33,683 nt of DNA from Bacteroidales bacterium (GCA_029004185.1 JAQUPB010000013.1:1-33683), one strand, 5' to 3'. Counted from the first letter of the stretch, positions 6,839-16,087 are shown. The notes: a model not told the origin generated them from the letters alone. A program made the numbers and translations.

Positions 6839-9349
6839 TCACTTTTTTGGTACTGTCTTGGGTTTTGGTGTTGGTTTTGTTGCCGGTTTTGGTTTTTGCA
6901 TCGGTAATGTATCATTTACTATTGGCGTCTGTATGGGAACGGAAGAAGTATCGTATATGATTCCCAATGCAGTGTCAACCGGAAGATTATTAGGATTGGT
7001 TATCGGTTTTTTTGTATTGTCAGCAGGCTTAGTTGTTTGCGGTTTTGGAGTTGTTGTAGTTGGCTTAGTTGTTGTTGCCGGTTTTTTGTCTGATTTCTTT
7101 TTATATGGTTTTCCCATTTTGTCAACAATTGCTTCGCTGATTATCGTTGTATATTGGTCTTCTTTTTTTGATAATTTAACCTGATAATAATCATCTCTTA
7201 TTGCAGTTACAACATGTCTTGCTTTTACGATTTTTTGTTTTTTGAAGTTTGTATTGATGTATCCATAAACCAGATCAGGCAAATTATTGGGATCCATTTC
7301 CGTATGAGTTTTTACCCAAATGCCATCGGGCGTATATTCTGCTTTTGTAGTATCGTTATCTATTGCTTTCGGAATTTTAAACATTCCCACATAGTTATTG
7401 CCTAAAGAAAACCATTTTATGAATTCCGGATTTTTGAATTTTTTCTTCAGGTTTGCAATTACTTTTGGCGGAACTTCGGTTTCCTTTACCGATTTCAGAA
7501 TTTCTTCAGGTGTTGAATTATCTGTAGTTTTATATTTTGCTTTTTCAGCTTTTTCTTTTTCTTCTTTCAGTCGTTTCGCCTCTTCGGCTTTCTGTTCTTT
7601 CATCTTCTTGGCTTCTTCTGCCTTTGCTTTATCAGCTATTTCTTTTTCTTCTTTTTGTTTTTTTAATTCTTCAGCTTTTGCTTTATCAGCTATTTCTTTT
7701 TCTTCTTTTTGTTTTTTTAATTCTTCGGCTTTTGCTTTATCAGCTATTTCTTTTTCTTCTTTTTGTTTTTTTAATTCTTCGGCTTTTTCCTTATCAGCTA
7801 TTTCTTTTTCTTCTTTTTGTTTTTTTAGTTCCTCAGCTTTTGCTTTTTCAGTATTTGCTTTTTCTTCTAGTTCTTTTTTCTTTAATAATTCAGCTTTTTT
7901 TAACTCTTTGGCATTTGCTTCTGCAACAGTTTTTGGTGATATATTATAAATGATGGAATCACTTGATTTCGGAACACTGTCCGGATTTTCAATATGGTAT
8001 CCCTTGAAGGTAAAGTAGGTGTTCTGTACTGCTGTTTCCCCTTTTTTGATGACATTGACAAAAAATATATTATTGCCACTACTACTTTTCATCATGAAGG
8101 CATCTTTTATAGTATAATTATTTGGAGATAATGTTGTGTCCAAATAATATGTAACAGGATATGGCAGACTTTTGGGGATTACACTTTTGGGTTTAAAAGT
8201 TAAATCTTCTGTTTTTTTAGTATTAACGGTAACTTCTTCTTCTTGCTTGTTAGTAGGAGCAACAGTTTTTATAGCAGTTTTGTTTTTAGGACTGTAGTCA
8301 CCGTTATCAAAGCTTGCACCCTGCTGGTCGCTGGTAGATATCACTCCTCCGGTTGTTTTAAAAGTCATTTCAATTAATCCATCTATGCCTATTTCTTTAA
8401 CCGAAACATAGTAAGACATTCCTGAAGGTTTTTCTTTCAGATATGTGTCTTTTATTTTAAAAAGAATGTTTGAAGGGTCATTAAAAAATGTTTTCTTGAT
8501 GAACTCACTTGTTGCTCCGGGCAATTCTTTTGAACTTATTGGTGTTGCTGTTTCAATCCATTTTCCATCTGCACTGAAAGTTGCTTTTGCGTCATTTCCA
8601 TCAAGTTTAAAAGATGCGACATAATTCGTATCAACAACATTCCATATGGGTTTGGCTTGTGGATATTTTTTTGCAAAGCTTGTTGAAACTTCTTCGGGGA
8701 TATTAGATGGTTTTGAGCTTGCAGATGGTTTTGTGGTTGCAGGTGGTTTTTTTGTATTAACAGTAAATTCTTCTTCTTTTTTTACTTTTTCCTCTTTTAC
8801 TTTTTCTTTTTTCTGGTTAGCGGGGGCAACAGTTTTTACGGCTGTTATGTTTTTGGGATTATATTCGCCCTTATTAAAACTCTCTCCCTGCTGGTCGCTG
8901 GTGGATATCACAGTTCCGTTTGATTTAAAAGTCATTTCAATTAAACCTTCTATACCTATTTCTTTAACCGAAACATAATAAATCATTCCTGCAGGTGTTT
9001 CTTTCAGGTAAGTATCTTTTATTTTAAAAAGAATGTTTGACGGGTCAGTAAAAAATGTTTTATTGATAAACTCACTTACTGTTCCCGGTAGTTCTTTTGA
9101 ACTTATTGGTGTTGCTGTTTCGAGCCATGTTCCGTTTTGGCTGAAAACTGCTTTTGTTTCATTTCCCTCAAACTTAAATGATGCGACATAATTAGTGTCA
9201 ACAAATGTCCATGACGGTTTTATTTGTGGATATTTTTTTGCGAAGCTTGTTGAAACTTCTCCCGGAGCTGTAACAGTTTTTTGAGCAAATGAATTGCTTA
9301 TGAAGATTCCTGCTATGATAAAAGTTAAAATTATTTTTTTCATAAACAT
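6839..9349 (-). CDS. Large secreted repeat protein: PepSY-like domains plus a charged helical repeat
   Basis: An 836-residue protein of unknown role. A signal peptide (about 1-22, ending SNSFAQ) is followed by two nearly identical domains (about residues 30-165 and 219-355, roughly 189 residues apart). These share VSTSFAKKYPQ, VDTNYVASFK, TPISSKELPG and KIKDTYLKE and resemble the PepSY-like/BLIP-like folds common in secreted Bacteroidota proteins. Next comes a helical tract (about 480-620) with four copies of an 18-residue Lys/Glu-rich repeat (EELKKQKEEKEIADKAKA), then another PepSY-like domain and a Thr/Pro/Lys-rich tail. I see no catalytic motif or clear sorting domain. It may be periplasmic or surface-exposed and structural. 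The second codon pair MFMK leaves an alternative start two codons in. Confidence 0.6.
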   Translation of the reverse strand: MFMKKIILTFIIAGIFISNSFAQKTVTAPGEVSTSFAKKYPQIKPSWTFVDTNYVASFKFEGNETKAVFSQNGTWLETATPISSKELPGTVSEFINKTFFTDPSNILFKIKDTYLKETPAGMIYYVSVKEIGIEGLIEMTFKSNGTVISTSDQQGESFNKGEYNPKNITAVKTVAPANQKKEKVKEEKVKKEEEFTVNTKKPPATTKPSASSKPSNIPEEVSTSFAKKYPQAKPIWNVVDTNYVASFKLDGNDAKATFSADGKWIETATPISSKELPGATSEFIKKTFFNDPSNILFKIKDTYLKEKPSGMSYYVSVKEIGIDGLIEMTFKTTGGVISTSDQQGASFDNGDYSPKNKTAIKTVAPTNKQEEEVTVNTKKTEDLTFKPKSVIPKSLPYPVTYYLDTTLSPNNYTIKDAFMMKSSSGNNIFFVNVIKKGETAVQNTYFTFKGYHIENPDSVPKSSDSIIYNISPKTVAEANAKELKKAELLKKKELEEKANTEKAKAEELKKQKEEKEIADKEKAEELKKQKEEKEIADKAKAEELKKQKEEKEIADKAKAEELKKQKEEKEIADKAKAEEAKKMKEQKAEEAKRLKEEKEKAEKAKYKTTDNSTPEEILKSVKETEVPPKVIANLKKKFKNPEFIKWFSLGNNYVGMFKIPKAIDNDTTKAEYTPDGIWVKTHTEMDPNNLPDLVYGYINTNFKKQKIVKARHVVTAIRDDYYQVKLSKKEDQYTTIISEAIVDKMGKPYKKKSDKKPATTTKPTTTTPKPQTTKPADNTKKPITNPNNLPVDTALGIIYDTSSVPIQTPIVNDTLPMQKPKPATKPTPKPKTVPKK
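7615..7835 (-). repeat. In-frame 54-bp tandem repeat (18-residue Lys/Glu unit, four copies)
   Basis: Four tandem 54-bp units within the repeat protein differ by single bases (AAKA versus EKA type junctions). An 18-residue period equals five helical turns, and E/K pairs are spaced for salt bridges, so the product is probably one long straight helix or coiled coil. The array could change length by slippage while keeping frame. Confidence 0.75.
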
Positions 9350-9402
9350 AAAATTTTAAAAAAGTTGAATGTTATTTTATATTATCTGCAAAATTACAAA
9401 AA

Positions 9403-9437
9403 AAATGCCAAAAATTAAAAATTAAAAATTTGAATTT
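9403..9437. repeat. Heptamer array (AAAAATT type)
   Basis: AAAAATT occurs three times in succession (9410-9430), flanked in phase by AAATGCC and TGAATTT. The 7-nt period is exact. It lies in the 141-nt gap between ubiE and the repeat protein gene, which otherwise shows only a -7-like TAATTTTG (minus, 9389-9396). Confidence 0.6.
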
Positions 9438-9490
9438 TAAAAAGTTGTGTGCAAATTACAATAAAATTCTTTATGTTTTTTAATAAAGTA

Positions 9491-10204
9491 TTATTTTTTT
9501 TTAAAAGCCATATAAAGAATGGCCACACCAAAGGTGATTCTTTTGTATCTGCAATCTGCAAATTCAAGTTTTTCAAGTATTTCAACAAACTCTTTTTCTT
9601 TGGGGAAAGCAGTTGCCGAATCATACAGATATTCATACGCATTAATATCATTTGATAATTTCTTTCCAATAAACGGAACTATCTTTTTGAAGTAAAATTC
9701 ATACAATTCTTTAATAACAGGGATTTTGGGTTTCGAAAATTCAAGTATTACAACAAAACCGTTGGGTTTTAAAGCTCTGTGTATTTCTTTCAACCCTTTC
9801 TCGAGGTTTTCGAAGTTTCTTACGCCGAAACAAACTGTTACCGCATCAAAAGTGTTGTCCCCGAATTCAAGATTCTCTGCATCAGCTTTAATGATTTCTA
9901 TTTTATTTTCGAGTTTTCTTTTTTTTATTTTTTTAATTGCAACGGCAATCATTTCTTCGGAAATATCCACTCCTGTGATTTTGTCGGGATTTGCCTTAAT
10001 AGCATGAATTGCCATGTCGCCGCTGCCTGTTGCAATATCAAGTATGGTTTTGGGCTTGTATTTCTTTAAAACTTTTACGACTTTTCTTCTCCATAAAATG
10101 TCAAATCCTCCGGAGAGCAAGTGATTTAGGAAATCATACCTGTGGGCAATATTGTTGAACATTGCCTCAATAGTTTTTTTGTCTTTGGAAATATTGCTTT
10201 TCAA
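9491..10204 (-). CDS. ubiE: Demethylmenaquinone methyltransferase
   Basis: A 237-residue class I SAM-dependent methyltransferase (UbiE/MenG family) that methylates demethylmenaquinone in the last step of menaquinone synthesis, at the cytoplasmic face of the membrane. Motifs in order: N-terminal MFNNIAHRYDFLNHLLSGG, SAM motif LDIATGSGDMA (about 55-65), the acidic end of strand 2 GVDIS, DAVTVCFGVRNF, and the C-terminal YEYLYDSATAFP with the FGVAILYMA end typical of the family. Length is normal. It is 32 nt downstream of the Kup gene and probably co-transcribed. Confidence 0.92.
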   Translation of the reverse strand: MKSNISKDKKTIEAMFNNIAHRYDFLNHLLSGGFDILWRRKVVKVLKKYKPKTILDIATGSGDMAIHAIKANPDKITGVDISEEMIAVAIKKIKKRKLENKIEIIKADAENLEFGDNTFDAVTVCFGVRNFENLEKGLKEIHRALKPNGFVVILEFSKPKIPVIKELYEFYFKKIVPFIGKKLSNDINAYEYLYDSATAFPKEKEFVEILEKLEFADCRYKRITFGVAILYMAFKKK

Positions 10205-10236
10205 CTTATTCTTCGGATATATAATTAAGAAGAAAT

Positions 10237-12183
10237 TCAGTGAATTCTTTTAAGATTAACATTTCGGGCCGGTGATATCATTAAAGGATATTGTTCAAAT
10301 GTTATCAAACTTGAGTCGAGTCCGTATGCTTTTACATCGGGTAAACTTATGTGGCGTAAATAAAAATATGCATCAAGAACAATCTTTTCATAAATACCCA
10401 GATCATTGTCGTGTGATAAAGTTTCTTCAATGAACACAAAACGAAAATCTCCGGTAACTTCAGTTTTATTCAGAGAATCGTAACGGCTTTTTATATTTAT
10501 TTCTTTATTTTCAACCATGTCATTTAACACCTTTCTGAACATAATATTTAATCTTGGAATTACTCTAAAGCCGAGTTTGAAATCAATACGGTATGCGGTT
10601 TTATGAATTAATTCAGTTACTTTGTAATCTCGCATATGTGGTTCGTCATGTACGTCAACGTGAAGAAACCAATATAAATCAGCTCTTTTGGGATGTTTTT
10701 CAATTATTGAATAAAAAACTTTTGCTTCAATTTCGTTTATCCTGTCGGCTTTAATTACATATACCAAATGAGTTGCGAATTTCGGAATAGATTTGTCTTT
10801 TGAAATTTCAGACAGGAGTTTTAGGTATTTATCAACATAAATAAAGTGCAGATATTTATTGCGGATTTTGCGTCCGTGATACCAGAAGTACATTATTGTT
10901 GATAGTAAAGTTGCAATAAATAAGGTAATCCATCCTCCATTGGTAAATTTCTTGAGATTTGCAATTAAGAAAGATGCTTCAATAAAAACGAATGTAGATA
11001 AAATAAGGATTATGAAAATTATGTTGTAGCGCTTGAGCACCATATAATAACTTAGCAGCAGTGTAGTCATAAGCATTGTAAAAATTATTGCCAAACCATA
11101 AGCGGCTTCCATTTTTGATGAATCCTGTAAATAAAGCACAACACCGCAACATCCTAAAAATAATATCCAGTTTACGGTTGGTATATATAGCTGCCCCCTT
11201 TGATTTGTGGGGTATGCTATTCTCATTTTAGGCCAGAAATTAAGATGTACAGCTTCACTTATCAGTGTGTAAGCTCCGCTTATAATTGCCTGACTTGCTA
11301 TAATTGAAGCAATTGTTGCAATGATAATGCTCGGTATTAAAAACCAGTCAGGTACAACCCTGAAAAATGGATTTGTTCCATTGAGTGTTTCCCCTGAATG
11401 GTTTATCAACCAGGCTGTTTGACCAAAGTAATTTATAAGTAAGGTTATTTTTACGAACAACCAGCTGACCCTGATATTGTTTCTGCCGCAGTGTCCTATG
11501 TCAGAATACAACGCTTCGGCACCGGTTGTACACAGGAAAATAGCACCGAGTAGCCAGAAGCCACCGGGATAATGCACAAGTAAATTATAAGCGTAATAAG
11601 GATTTATAGCTTTGAAAACCCACATGTTTCCGGGAAGATGAATGCCTCCGATTACAGCAAGCATTGTAAACCATATAACCATAATAGGTCCAAATGACTC
11701 TCCTACAACAACAGTTCCGAACTGTTGAAAGAAAAATAATGCACACAGAATAATCAAAACAATCGGAACGGTTTCAATATTAGGATATATTGCTTTCAAT
11801 CCTTCCACAGAAGAAGAAATTGTAATTGCAGGTGTTATTATTCCGTCTGCCAGAAGCATGCTCCCGCCTATTATTGCAGGTAAAATAAGCCATTTTACTT
11901 TTGTCCTTTTAACGAGTGCATAAAGTGAGAAAATACCGCCTTCCCCTTTGTTGTCGGCTTTAAGGGTTAAATAAATATATTTTATCGAAGTTTGAAAAGT
12001 TAATGTCCAGAAAATACATGAAACTGCACCTAAAGACATGTTCGTGTCAATGGGTGCATGTCCGGTAACTGCTCTTAAAACGGAAAGGGGTGATGTGCCA
12101 AGGTCTCCGAAAACAATACCAAGTGCAATTATTACTCCGGGGAAAGTTATTTTATTTAATTTTTTTAATGCTTCACTTGTCAT
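10237..12183 (-). CDS. kup: KUP-family potassium uptake transporter
   Basis: An integral inner-membrane K+/H+ symporter of the KUP/HAK/KT family. The signature GIVFGDLGTSPLSVL is near the N-terminus, followed by about 12 hydrophobic segments with GALYSDIGHCGR-like and GEGGIFSLYALV motifs, then a hydrophilic C-terminal domain of about 200 residues. I chose the start at 12183 (MTSEALKK), giving 648 residues. The upstream in-frame ATG at 12204 would add seven residues but lies inside a -7-like box TAAATTTG (12202-12209). The gene is divergent from the dehydrogenase at 12304, and ubiE follows in the same direction. Confidence 0.9.
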   Translation of the reverse strand: MTSEALKKLNKITFPGVIIALGIVFGDLGTSPLSVLRAVTGHAPIDTNMSLGAVSCIFWTLTFQTSIKYIYLTLKADNKGEGGIFSLYALVKRTKVKWLILPAIIGGSMLLADGIITPAITISSSVEGLKAIYPNIETVPIVLIILCALFFFQQFGTVVVGESFGPIMVIWFTMLAVIGGIHLPGNMWVFKAINPYYAYNLLVHYPGGFWLLGAIFLCTTGAEALYSDIGHCGRNNIRVSWLFVKITLLINYFGQTAWLINHSGETLNGTNPFFRVVPDWFLIPSIIIATIASIIASQAIISGAYTLISEAVHLNFWPKMRIAYPTNQRGQLYIPTVNWILFLGCCGVVLYLQDSSKMEAAYGLAIIFTMLMTTLLLSYYMVLKRYNIIFIILILSTFVFIEASFLIANLKKFTNGGWITLFIATLLSTIMYFWYHGRKIRNKYLHFIYVDKYLKLLSEISKDKSIPKFATHLVYVIKADRINEIEAKVFYSIIEKHPKRADLYWFLHVDVHDEPHMRDYKVTELIHKTAYRIDFKLGFRVIPRLNIMFRKVLNDMVENKEINIKSRYDSLNKTEVTGDFRFVFIEETLSHDNDLGIYEKIVLDAYFYLRHISLPDVKAYGLDSSLITFEQYPLMISPARNVNLKRIH

Positions 12184-12250
12184 AAAGAAAATAAAGGAGT
12201 GCAAATTTAATTCTTTTTTGTTATATACATTATTTATATCGAAATTATTT

Positions 12251-12285
12251 TTTGTTTTTTTTGCCTTGCATTTTTAGTATTTTTG
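12251..12285 (+). promoter_or_regulatory. Candidate promoter of the hydroxyacid dehydrogenase gene
   Basis: TATTTTTG at 12278-12285 is a perfect -7 match 18 nt before the ATG. The nearest TTTG boxes give spacers of 23 nt (12251) or 14 nt (12260), neither ideal, so confidence is limited. Confidence 0.4.
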
Positions 12286-12303
12286 CGTGTTTTATAAATT
12301 AAA

Positions 12304-13263
12304 ATGAAAAAATCGGAAAACAAAATATTAATAGTTGATTCGGTTCATGATTTTCTGTTAAAAGGACTGGAAAAAATGGGGTTTTTATGCATTTATTCAC
12401 CGGGTATAACGAGAAATGAAATAGAAAACAAAATACACGATTGTTTCGGTATTATTTTGAGAAGTAAGACCAGAATTGACAGCGATCTTATTAATAAAGC
12501 AAGGAAATTGAAATTTATTGCAAGAATAGGTTCCGGAATGGAAAATATTGATGTGAGATACGCCGAAAAAAAAGGAATTTGTTGCATCAATTCTCCCGAA
12601 GGAAACAGAGATGCAGTGGGGGAACATGCTCTTGGACTGTTACTGTCGTTATTGAAAAATATTAATAAGGCTGATAAAGAGATAAAAAAGAAAATATGGG
12701 GCAGAAAGGAAAATAAAGGTATTGAGGTTTCGGGGAAAACAATAGGCATTATCGGATACGGAAATACAGGAAATGCATTTGCTAAGCGATTATCGGGATT
12801 TGACGCAAAAATTCTGGCGTATGATAAATATAAAAAGAAATATTCCGATAAATATGTAAAAGAAACAAACCTTAATACTTTATTCAGTGAAGCCGATGTT
12901 TTTAGCATTCATCTTCCTCTAACAAATGAAACGCATTACATGGTTGATGATAATTTTTTAAAGAAATTCAAAAAAAATATTTATCTGATAAATACTTCAA
13001 GAGGACAAATTGTAAAAACCGATGATTTGGTGAAAAACCTGAAGACGGGCAAAATCCGTGGAGCAGCACTTGATGTTCTGGAGTACGAAAGTTCTACGTT
13101 TGAAAAACTAAATAATACAAATAACAAAAGTTTTAAATACCTTATTAATTCCGATAAGGTTATTTTAACGCCTCACATTGCAGGGCAAACAGATGAATCG
13201 GCTTTAAAACATGCAAAGGTGATTTTGGGAAAGATTAAGAGAGAGATACATTTTAAAAGATAA
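12304..13263 (+). CDS. D-2-hydroxyacid dehydrogenase (phosphoglycerate dehydrogenase-like)
   Basis: A 319-residue NAD-dependent dehydrogenase. The Rossmann motif GIIGYGNTGNAFA is near residue 145. Catalytic Arg is in NTSRGQIV, Glu in DVLEYE, and His in LTPHIAGQT. It has the short SerA architecture without a C-terminal ACT domain, so it is a 3-phosphoglycerate dehydrogenase or another 2-hydroxyacid reductase. The adjacent serine acetyltransferase gene 37 nt downstream favours a role in serine supply, but that is inference from context. Cytosolic. Confidence 0.8.
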   Translation: MKKSENKILIVDSVHDFLLKGLEKMGFLCIYSPGITRNEIENKIHDCFGIILRSKTRIDSDLINKARKLKFIARIGSGMENIDVRYAEKKGICCINSPEGNRDAVGEHALGLLLSLLKNINKADKEIKKKIWGRKENKGIEVSGKTIGIIGYGNTGNAFAKRLSGFDAKILAYDKYKKKYSDKYVKETNLNTLFSEADVFSIHLPLTNETHYMVDDNFLKKFKKNIYLINTSRGQIVKTDDLVKNLKTGKIRGAALDVLEYESSTFEKLNNTNNKSFKYLINSDKVILTPHIAGQTDESALKHAKVILGKIKREIHFKR

Positions 13264-13300
13264 TTCATAAATTTGTTTTTTTAAATTAAGCAAGATAAAA

Positions 13301-14182
13301 ATGCAAAACACGGATTTTGATAAAATAATAAAGCAACTTGGCAGCACGAAAGAATACGAATTTTTGTATCATCGTACGTTTCATGAAATTCCTATGCCAT
13401 CTATTGCAGAACTTAATGAAGTTGTTTCTTTATTGAGGGGAGTTTTGTTTCCCGGTTATTTCGGAAATTCAGATGTCCGTCCCGAATCATTGAATTATTA
13501 CATAGGAGCCAATATTGATAAAATATACAAATTGCTTTCTGAACAGATAAAAAGAGGTTTTTGTTTTTTGTGTGAAAAAGATGAGAATGCATGTTTGAAT
13601 TGTGAAAATAAATCAAAGGAAATAGCAAAGGAATTTATTTCAAGATTGCCAAAAATAAAACATTTGCTTTCAACCGATGTGATAGCGGCATTTAACGGCG
13701 ACCCTGCAGCAAAAACATACGGAGAAGCAATATTTTGTTATCCCAGTATACATGCAGTAACTAATTACCGCATCGGACATGAGCTGGTTTTGCTTGATGT
13801 TCCTTTGATACCACGCATAATCACCGAAATGTCGCACTCCGAAACGGGCATTGATATTCATCCCGGCGCAACAATTGATGAATTTTTCTTTATTGACCAT
13901 GGTACAGGTGTCGTTATTGGCGAAACAACAATAATAGGAAAGAATGTAAGGATTTATCAGGGGGTAACACTTGGAGCAAAAAGCTTCCCTGTTGATGAAA
14001 AGGGCAATCCCATGAAAGGTGTTCCGCGGCATCCGGTTGTTGAGGATGATGTTATTATTTATTCTAATGCTACGTTGCTCGGAAGAATTACTATAGGCAA
14101 GGGTTCTGTTATAGGTGGCAATATGTGGATAACAAAAGATGTTGCTCCCGGTACGAAAGTTATGCAAAATAAACAGGAATAA
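13301..14182 (+). CDS. cysE: Serine O-acetyltransferase
   Basis: A 293-residue left-handed beta-helix acyltransferase that makes O-acetylserine from serine and acetyl-CoA, the first committed step of cysteine synthesis. The C-terminal half carries the family landmarks: EMSHSETGIDIHPGATID, FIDHGTGVVIGET, GVTLGAKSFP and GNMWITKDV, with the catalytic Asp-His pair in the HPGA/DHGTG region. The long N-terminal helical domain (about 130 residues) and four cysteines (CFLCEKDENACLNC) match the Bacteroidota form rather than short CysE. It is followed within 10 nt by the thioredoxin-fold gene. Confidence 0.9.
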   Translation: MQNTDFDKIIKQLGSTKEYEFLYHRTFHEIPMPSIAELNEVVSLLRGVLFPGYFGNSDVRPESLNYYIGANIDKIYKLLSEQIKRGFCFLCEKDENACLNCENKSKEIAKEFISRLPKIKHLLSTDVIAAFNGDPAAKTYGEAIFCYPSIHAVTNYRIGHELVLLDVPLIPRIITEMSHSETGIDIHPGATIDEFFFIDHGTGVVIGETTIIGKNVRIYQGVTLGAKSFPVDEKGNPMKGVPRHPVVEDDVIIYSNATLLGRITIGKGSVIGGNMWITKDVAPGTKVMQNKQE

Positions 14183-14192
14183 TCTAAAATAT

Positions 14193-14735
14193 ATGAAAAC
14201 AAAAATCTTTGTTATTGCAGTTTTATTGCAATACGCATTTAACATTTACTCTCAGGATTTAAATAAAAAAACTACCGATTCGGTTTCGGGCAAGGAGATT
14301 CTTATCGGATTATGTGATTTGAATGGATTTAAAACAGTTGAATTTATTGATTCGTATATTAACGAATACGAATTGTATAAGGTTAATACTTTGATTCTTG
14401 AAAAAATAGATTCATTGTTGAAACTTAAGGAAAATGAAAATATCAGAATCAAAATCGTATTAGGTACGTGGTGCGGTGACAGTAAAGAACAGGTTCCGAG
14501 ATTTGTCAAAATACTTAACATAATAAATTTTAATTCGGGAAAAATAGAATTTGTTTGTGTTGACAGAAAGAAAAAGGCAGGAGATGTTCAAATTGCAGAT
14601 TTGAAAATAGAAAAAGTTCCTACGTTTATCATTTACAATAATGCAAAAGAAATCGGAAGAATTATTGAAACTCCGGTAAAAACACTTGAGGAAGATTTGT
14701 TGAAAATACTCCGATCACCGGTTACCGGTCACTGA
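14193..14735 (+). CDS. Secreted thioredoxin-fold protein with single active-site cysteine
   Basis: A 180-residue protein. I chose the ATG at 14193 because it starts a clear signal peptide (MKTKIFVIAVLLQYAFNIYS then QDL); the longer frame from 14139 overlaps the serine acetyltransferase. The thioredoxin signature region reads LGTWCGDSKEQVPRF, so WCGD replaces WCxxC. The cis-proline region is KVPTFIIY. With one cysteine it cannot act as a classic disulfide reductase alone. It may use glutathione-like partners or bind a ligand. The last codons (SPVTGH and stop) are made by a heptamer array, suggesting the C-terminus has been rewritten. It is convergent with sufD, 9 nt apart. Confidence 0.7.
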   Translation: MKTKIFVIAVLLQYAFNIYSQDLNKKTTDSVSGKEILIGLCDLNGFKTVEFIDSYINEYELYKVNTLILEKIDSLLKLKENENIRIKIVLGTWCGDSKEQVPRFVKILNIINFNSGKIEFVCVDRKKKAGDVQIADLKIEKVPTFIIYNNAKEIGRIIETPVKTLEEDLLKILRSPVTGH

Positions 14736-14742
14736 TTACTGA
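14715..14742. repeat. Heptamer array overlapping a stop codon (TCACCGG/TTACTGA type)
   Basis: Four in-phase 7-nt units (TCACCGG at 14715, TTACCGG at 14722, then TCACTGA and TTACTGA). The array supplies the last six codons and the TGA of the thioredoxin-fold gene and reaches to 3 nt before the sufD stop. Confidence 0.75.
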
Positions 14743-14744
14743 AT

Positions 14745-16082
14745 TCAACAGCATTTTATAAAGCAGTGATTGCATCGTGAAAGTTCCCCGCGCAGGCGCT
14801 TTGAAACCAAATCATTCATTCTTTCTTTCAACGGTTCGATGTTTATTTTATTTATTATTTCGGATGCATATGTGTGCATAAGCATCATCCTGGCTTCTTC
14901 ATTGCTTATACCACGGGAACGCAGGTAAAACAATGCATCCTGATCTAATTGTCCGATTGTGGCTCCATGACTGCATTTTACATCATCGGCATAGATTTCA
15001 AGTTGTGGTTCTGAATTTACCGAAGCACTGTCACTGAGCAATAAATTGTTGTTTGCCTGATATGCCGTTGTTTTCTGGGCATCGGGCTGAACCAGAATCT
15101 TTCCCCTGAAAACTCCTTCCGATTTATCATCTAAAATTCCTTTGTATTTTTCATTACTTGTACAATTCGGAAATGCATGTTCAATATAGGTATGATTATC
15201 TATGTGTTGTTCTTTGTCGCTCAAATAGAGTCCGTACAAATTAGTCTGGCATCCTTCGGCGTTTTGCTTTACATTAAGATTGTTTCTTATGAATCCGCCG
15301 TGTAAAGTAACTACATTGGATAAAAATTTACTGCTTCTTTCCTGCTGTACTTGTGTAATAGTGTTCTGCGAAGTATTGTTGCTCGAATTTTGAATTTTAT
15401 AATAATCTACTTTTGCATTTTCGCCTACAAATATTTCAGATGCGGCATTTGTAAAACTTTTGTTGAAATGCAGCGAATGGTCGCAAATAACTATTTTTGC
15501 CTGAGAATTCTTTTCGGCAACAATAAGATTTCTGTGCTGAACAATTATGTCTTCCGTAGAATAAACAATGTAAACAAGCTGAATGGGTTTTTCAAGAATT
15601 AAATTTTCGGGAACGTAAATAAATATTCCGTCTTTTGCTAATGCGGTATTTAAGGCAGAAAGACCATCATTTGCATTATCAATATATTTTGAAAAATATT
15701 TTTCAACTATTTCGGGATATTTTTTTTGTGCTTCAGCAATACTTCCTACAATCAAACCGTTTTCATATTCGTTAATTAACTTCAACTGCTGGGGAAACCA
15801 GCCGTTAATAATCACGAACATATAAGTATCCAGTTGCGGAACATCACATTTGAAAAAATCATCAATATTATATTCTATTTTTGGCGGTTCAAGGGAAAAA
15901 GCATATTCGGGCTTTATGACTTTTTGAATATCTGTATGCAGCCATTCTTCATTCTTTGTTGTCGGGATACCGGTTTTTTTGAAATTTTCGATTGCTTCCA
16001 AACGTAAAATTTTAAGATAATCTGAATTATCTGAAATTAAGTTGCTTTTGTTTTTCTCGAAAATTTCAATAAATCTATTCAT
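14745..16082 (-). CDS. sufD: Fe-S cluster assembly protein SufD
   Basis: A 445-residue SufD, a parallel beta-helix scaffold that pairs with SufB and SufC to build Fe-S clusters in the cytosol. Recognised by NEEWLHTDIQ near the N-terminus, the central repetitive strands with GENAKVDYYKIQ, LNVKQNAEGCQTNLYGLYL, the KCSHGATIGQLDQDALFYLRSRGI block, and the C-terminal basic segment. It is the last gene of the suf operon here. No sufS or sufE follows; the next gene is convergent. It is 5 nt from the lipoprotein gene upstream. Confidence 0.92.
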   Translation of the reverse strand: MNRFIEIFEKNKSNLISDNSDYLKILRLEAIENFKKTGIPTTKNEEWLHTDIQKVIKPEYAFSLEPPKIEYNIDDFFKCDVPQLDTYMFVIINGWFPQQLKLINEYENGLIVGSIAEAQKKYPEIVEKYFSKYIDNANDGLSALNTALAKDGIFIYVPENLILEKPIQLVYIVYSTEDIIVQHRNLIVAEKNSQAKIVICDHSLHFNKSFTNAASEIFVGENAKVDYYKIQNSSNNTSQNTITQVQQERSSKFLSNVVTLHGGFIRNNLNVKQNAEGCQTNLYGLYLSDKEQHIDNHTYIEHAFPNCTSNEKYKGILDDKSEGVFRGKILVQPDAQKTTAYQANNNLLLSDSASVNSEPQLEIYADDVKCSHGATIGQLDQDALFYLRSRGISNEEARMMLMHTYASEIINKINIEPLKERMNDLVSKRLRGELSRCNHCFIKCC

Positions 16083-16087
16083 GTCAA

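Noticed and set aside
7398-7949. Long plus-strand frame rich in Phe and Ser opposite the repeat protein
   Set aside because: It is the antisense of the Lys/Glu repeat tract; the periodic Ser/Phe pattern is what that repeat produces on the other strand.
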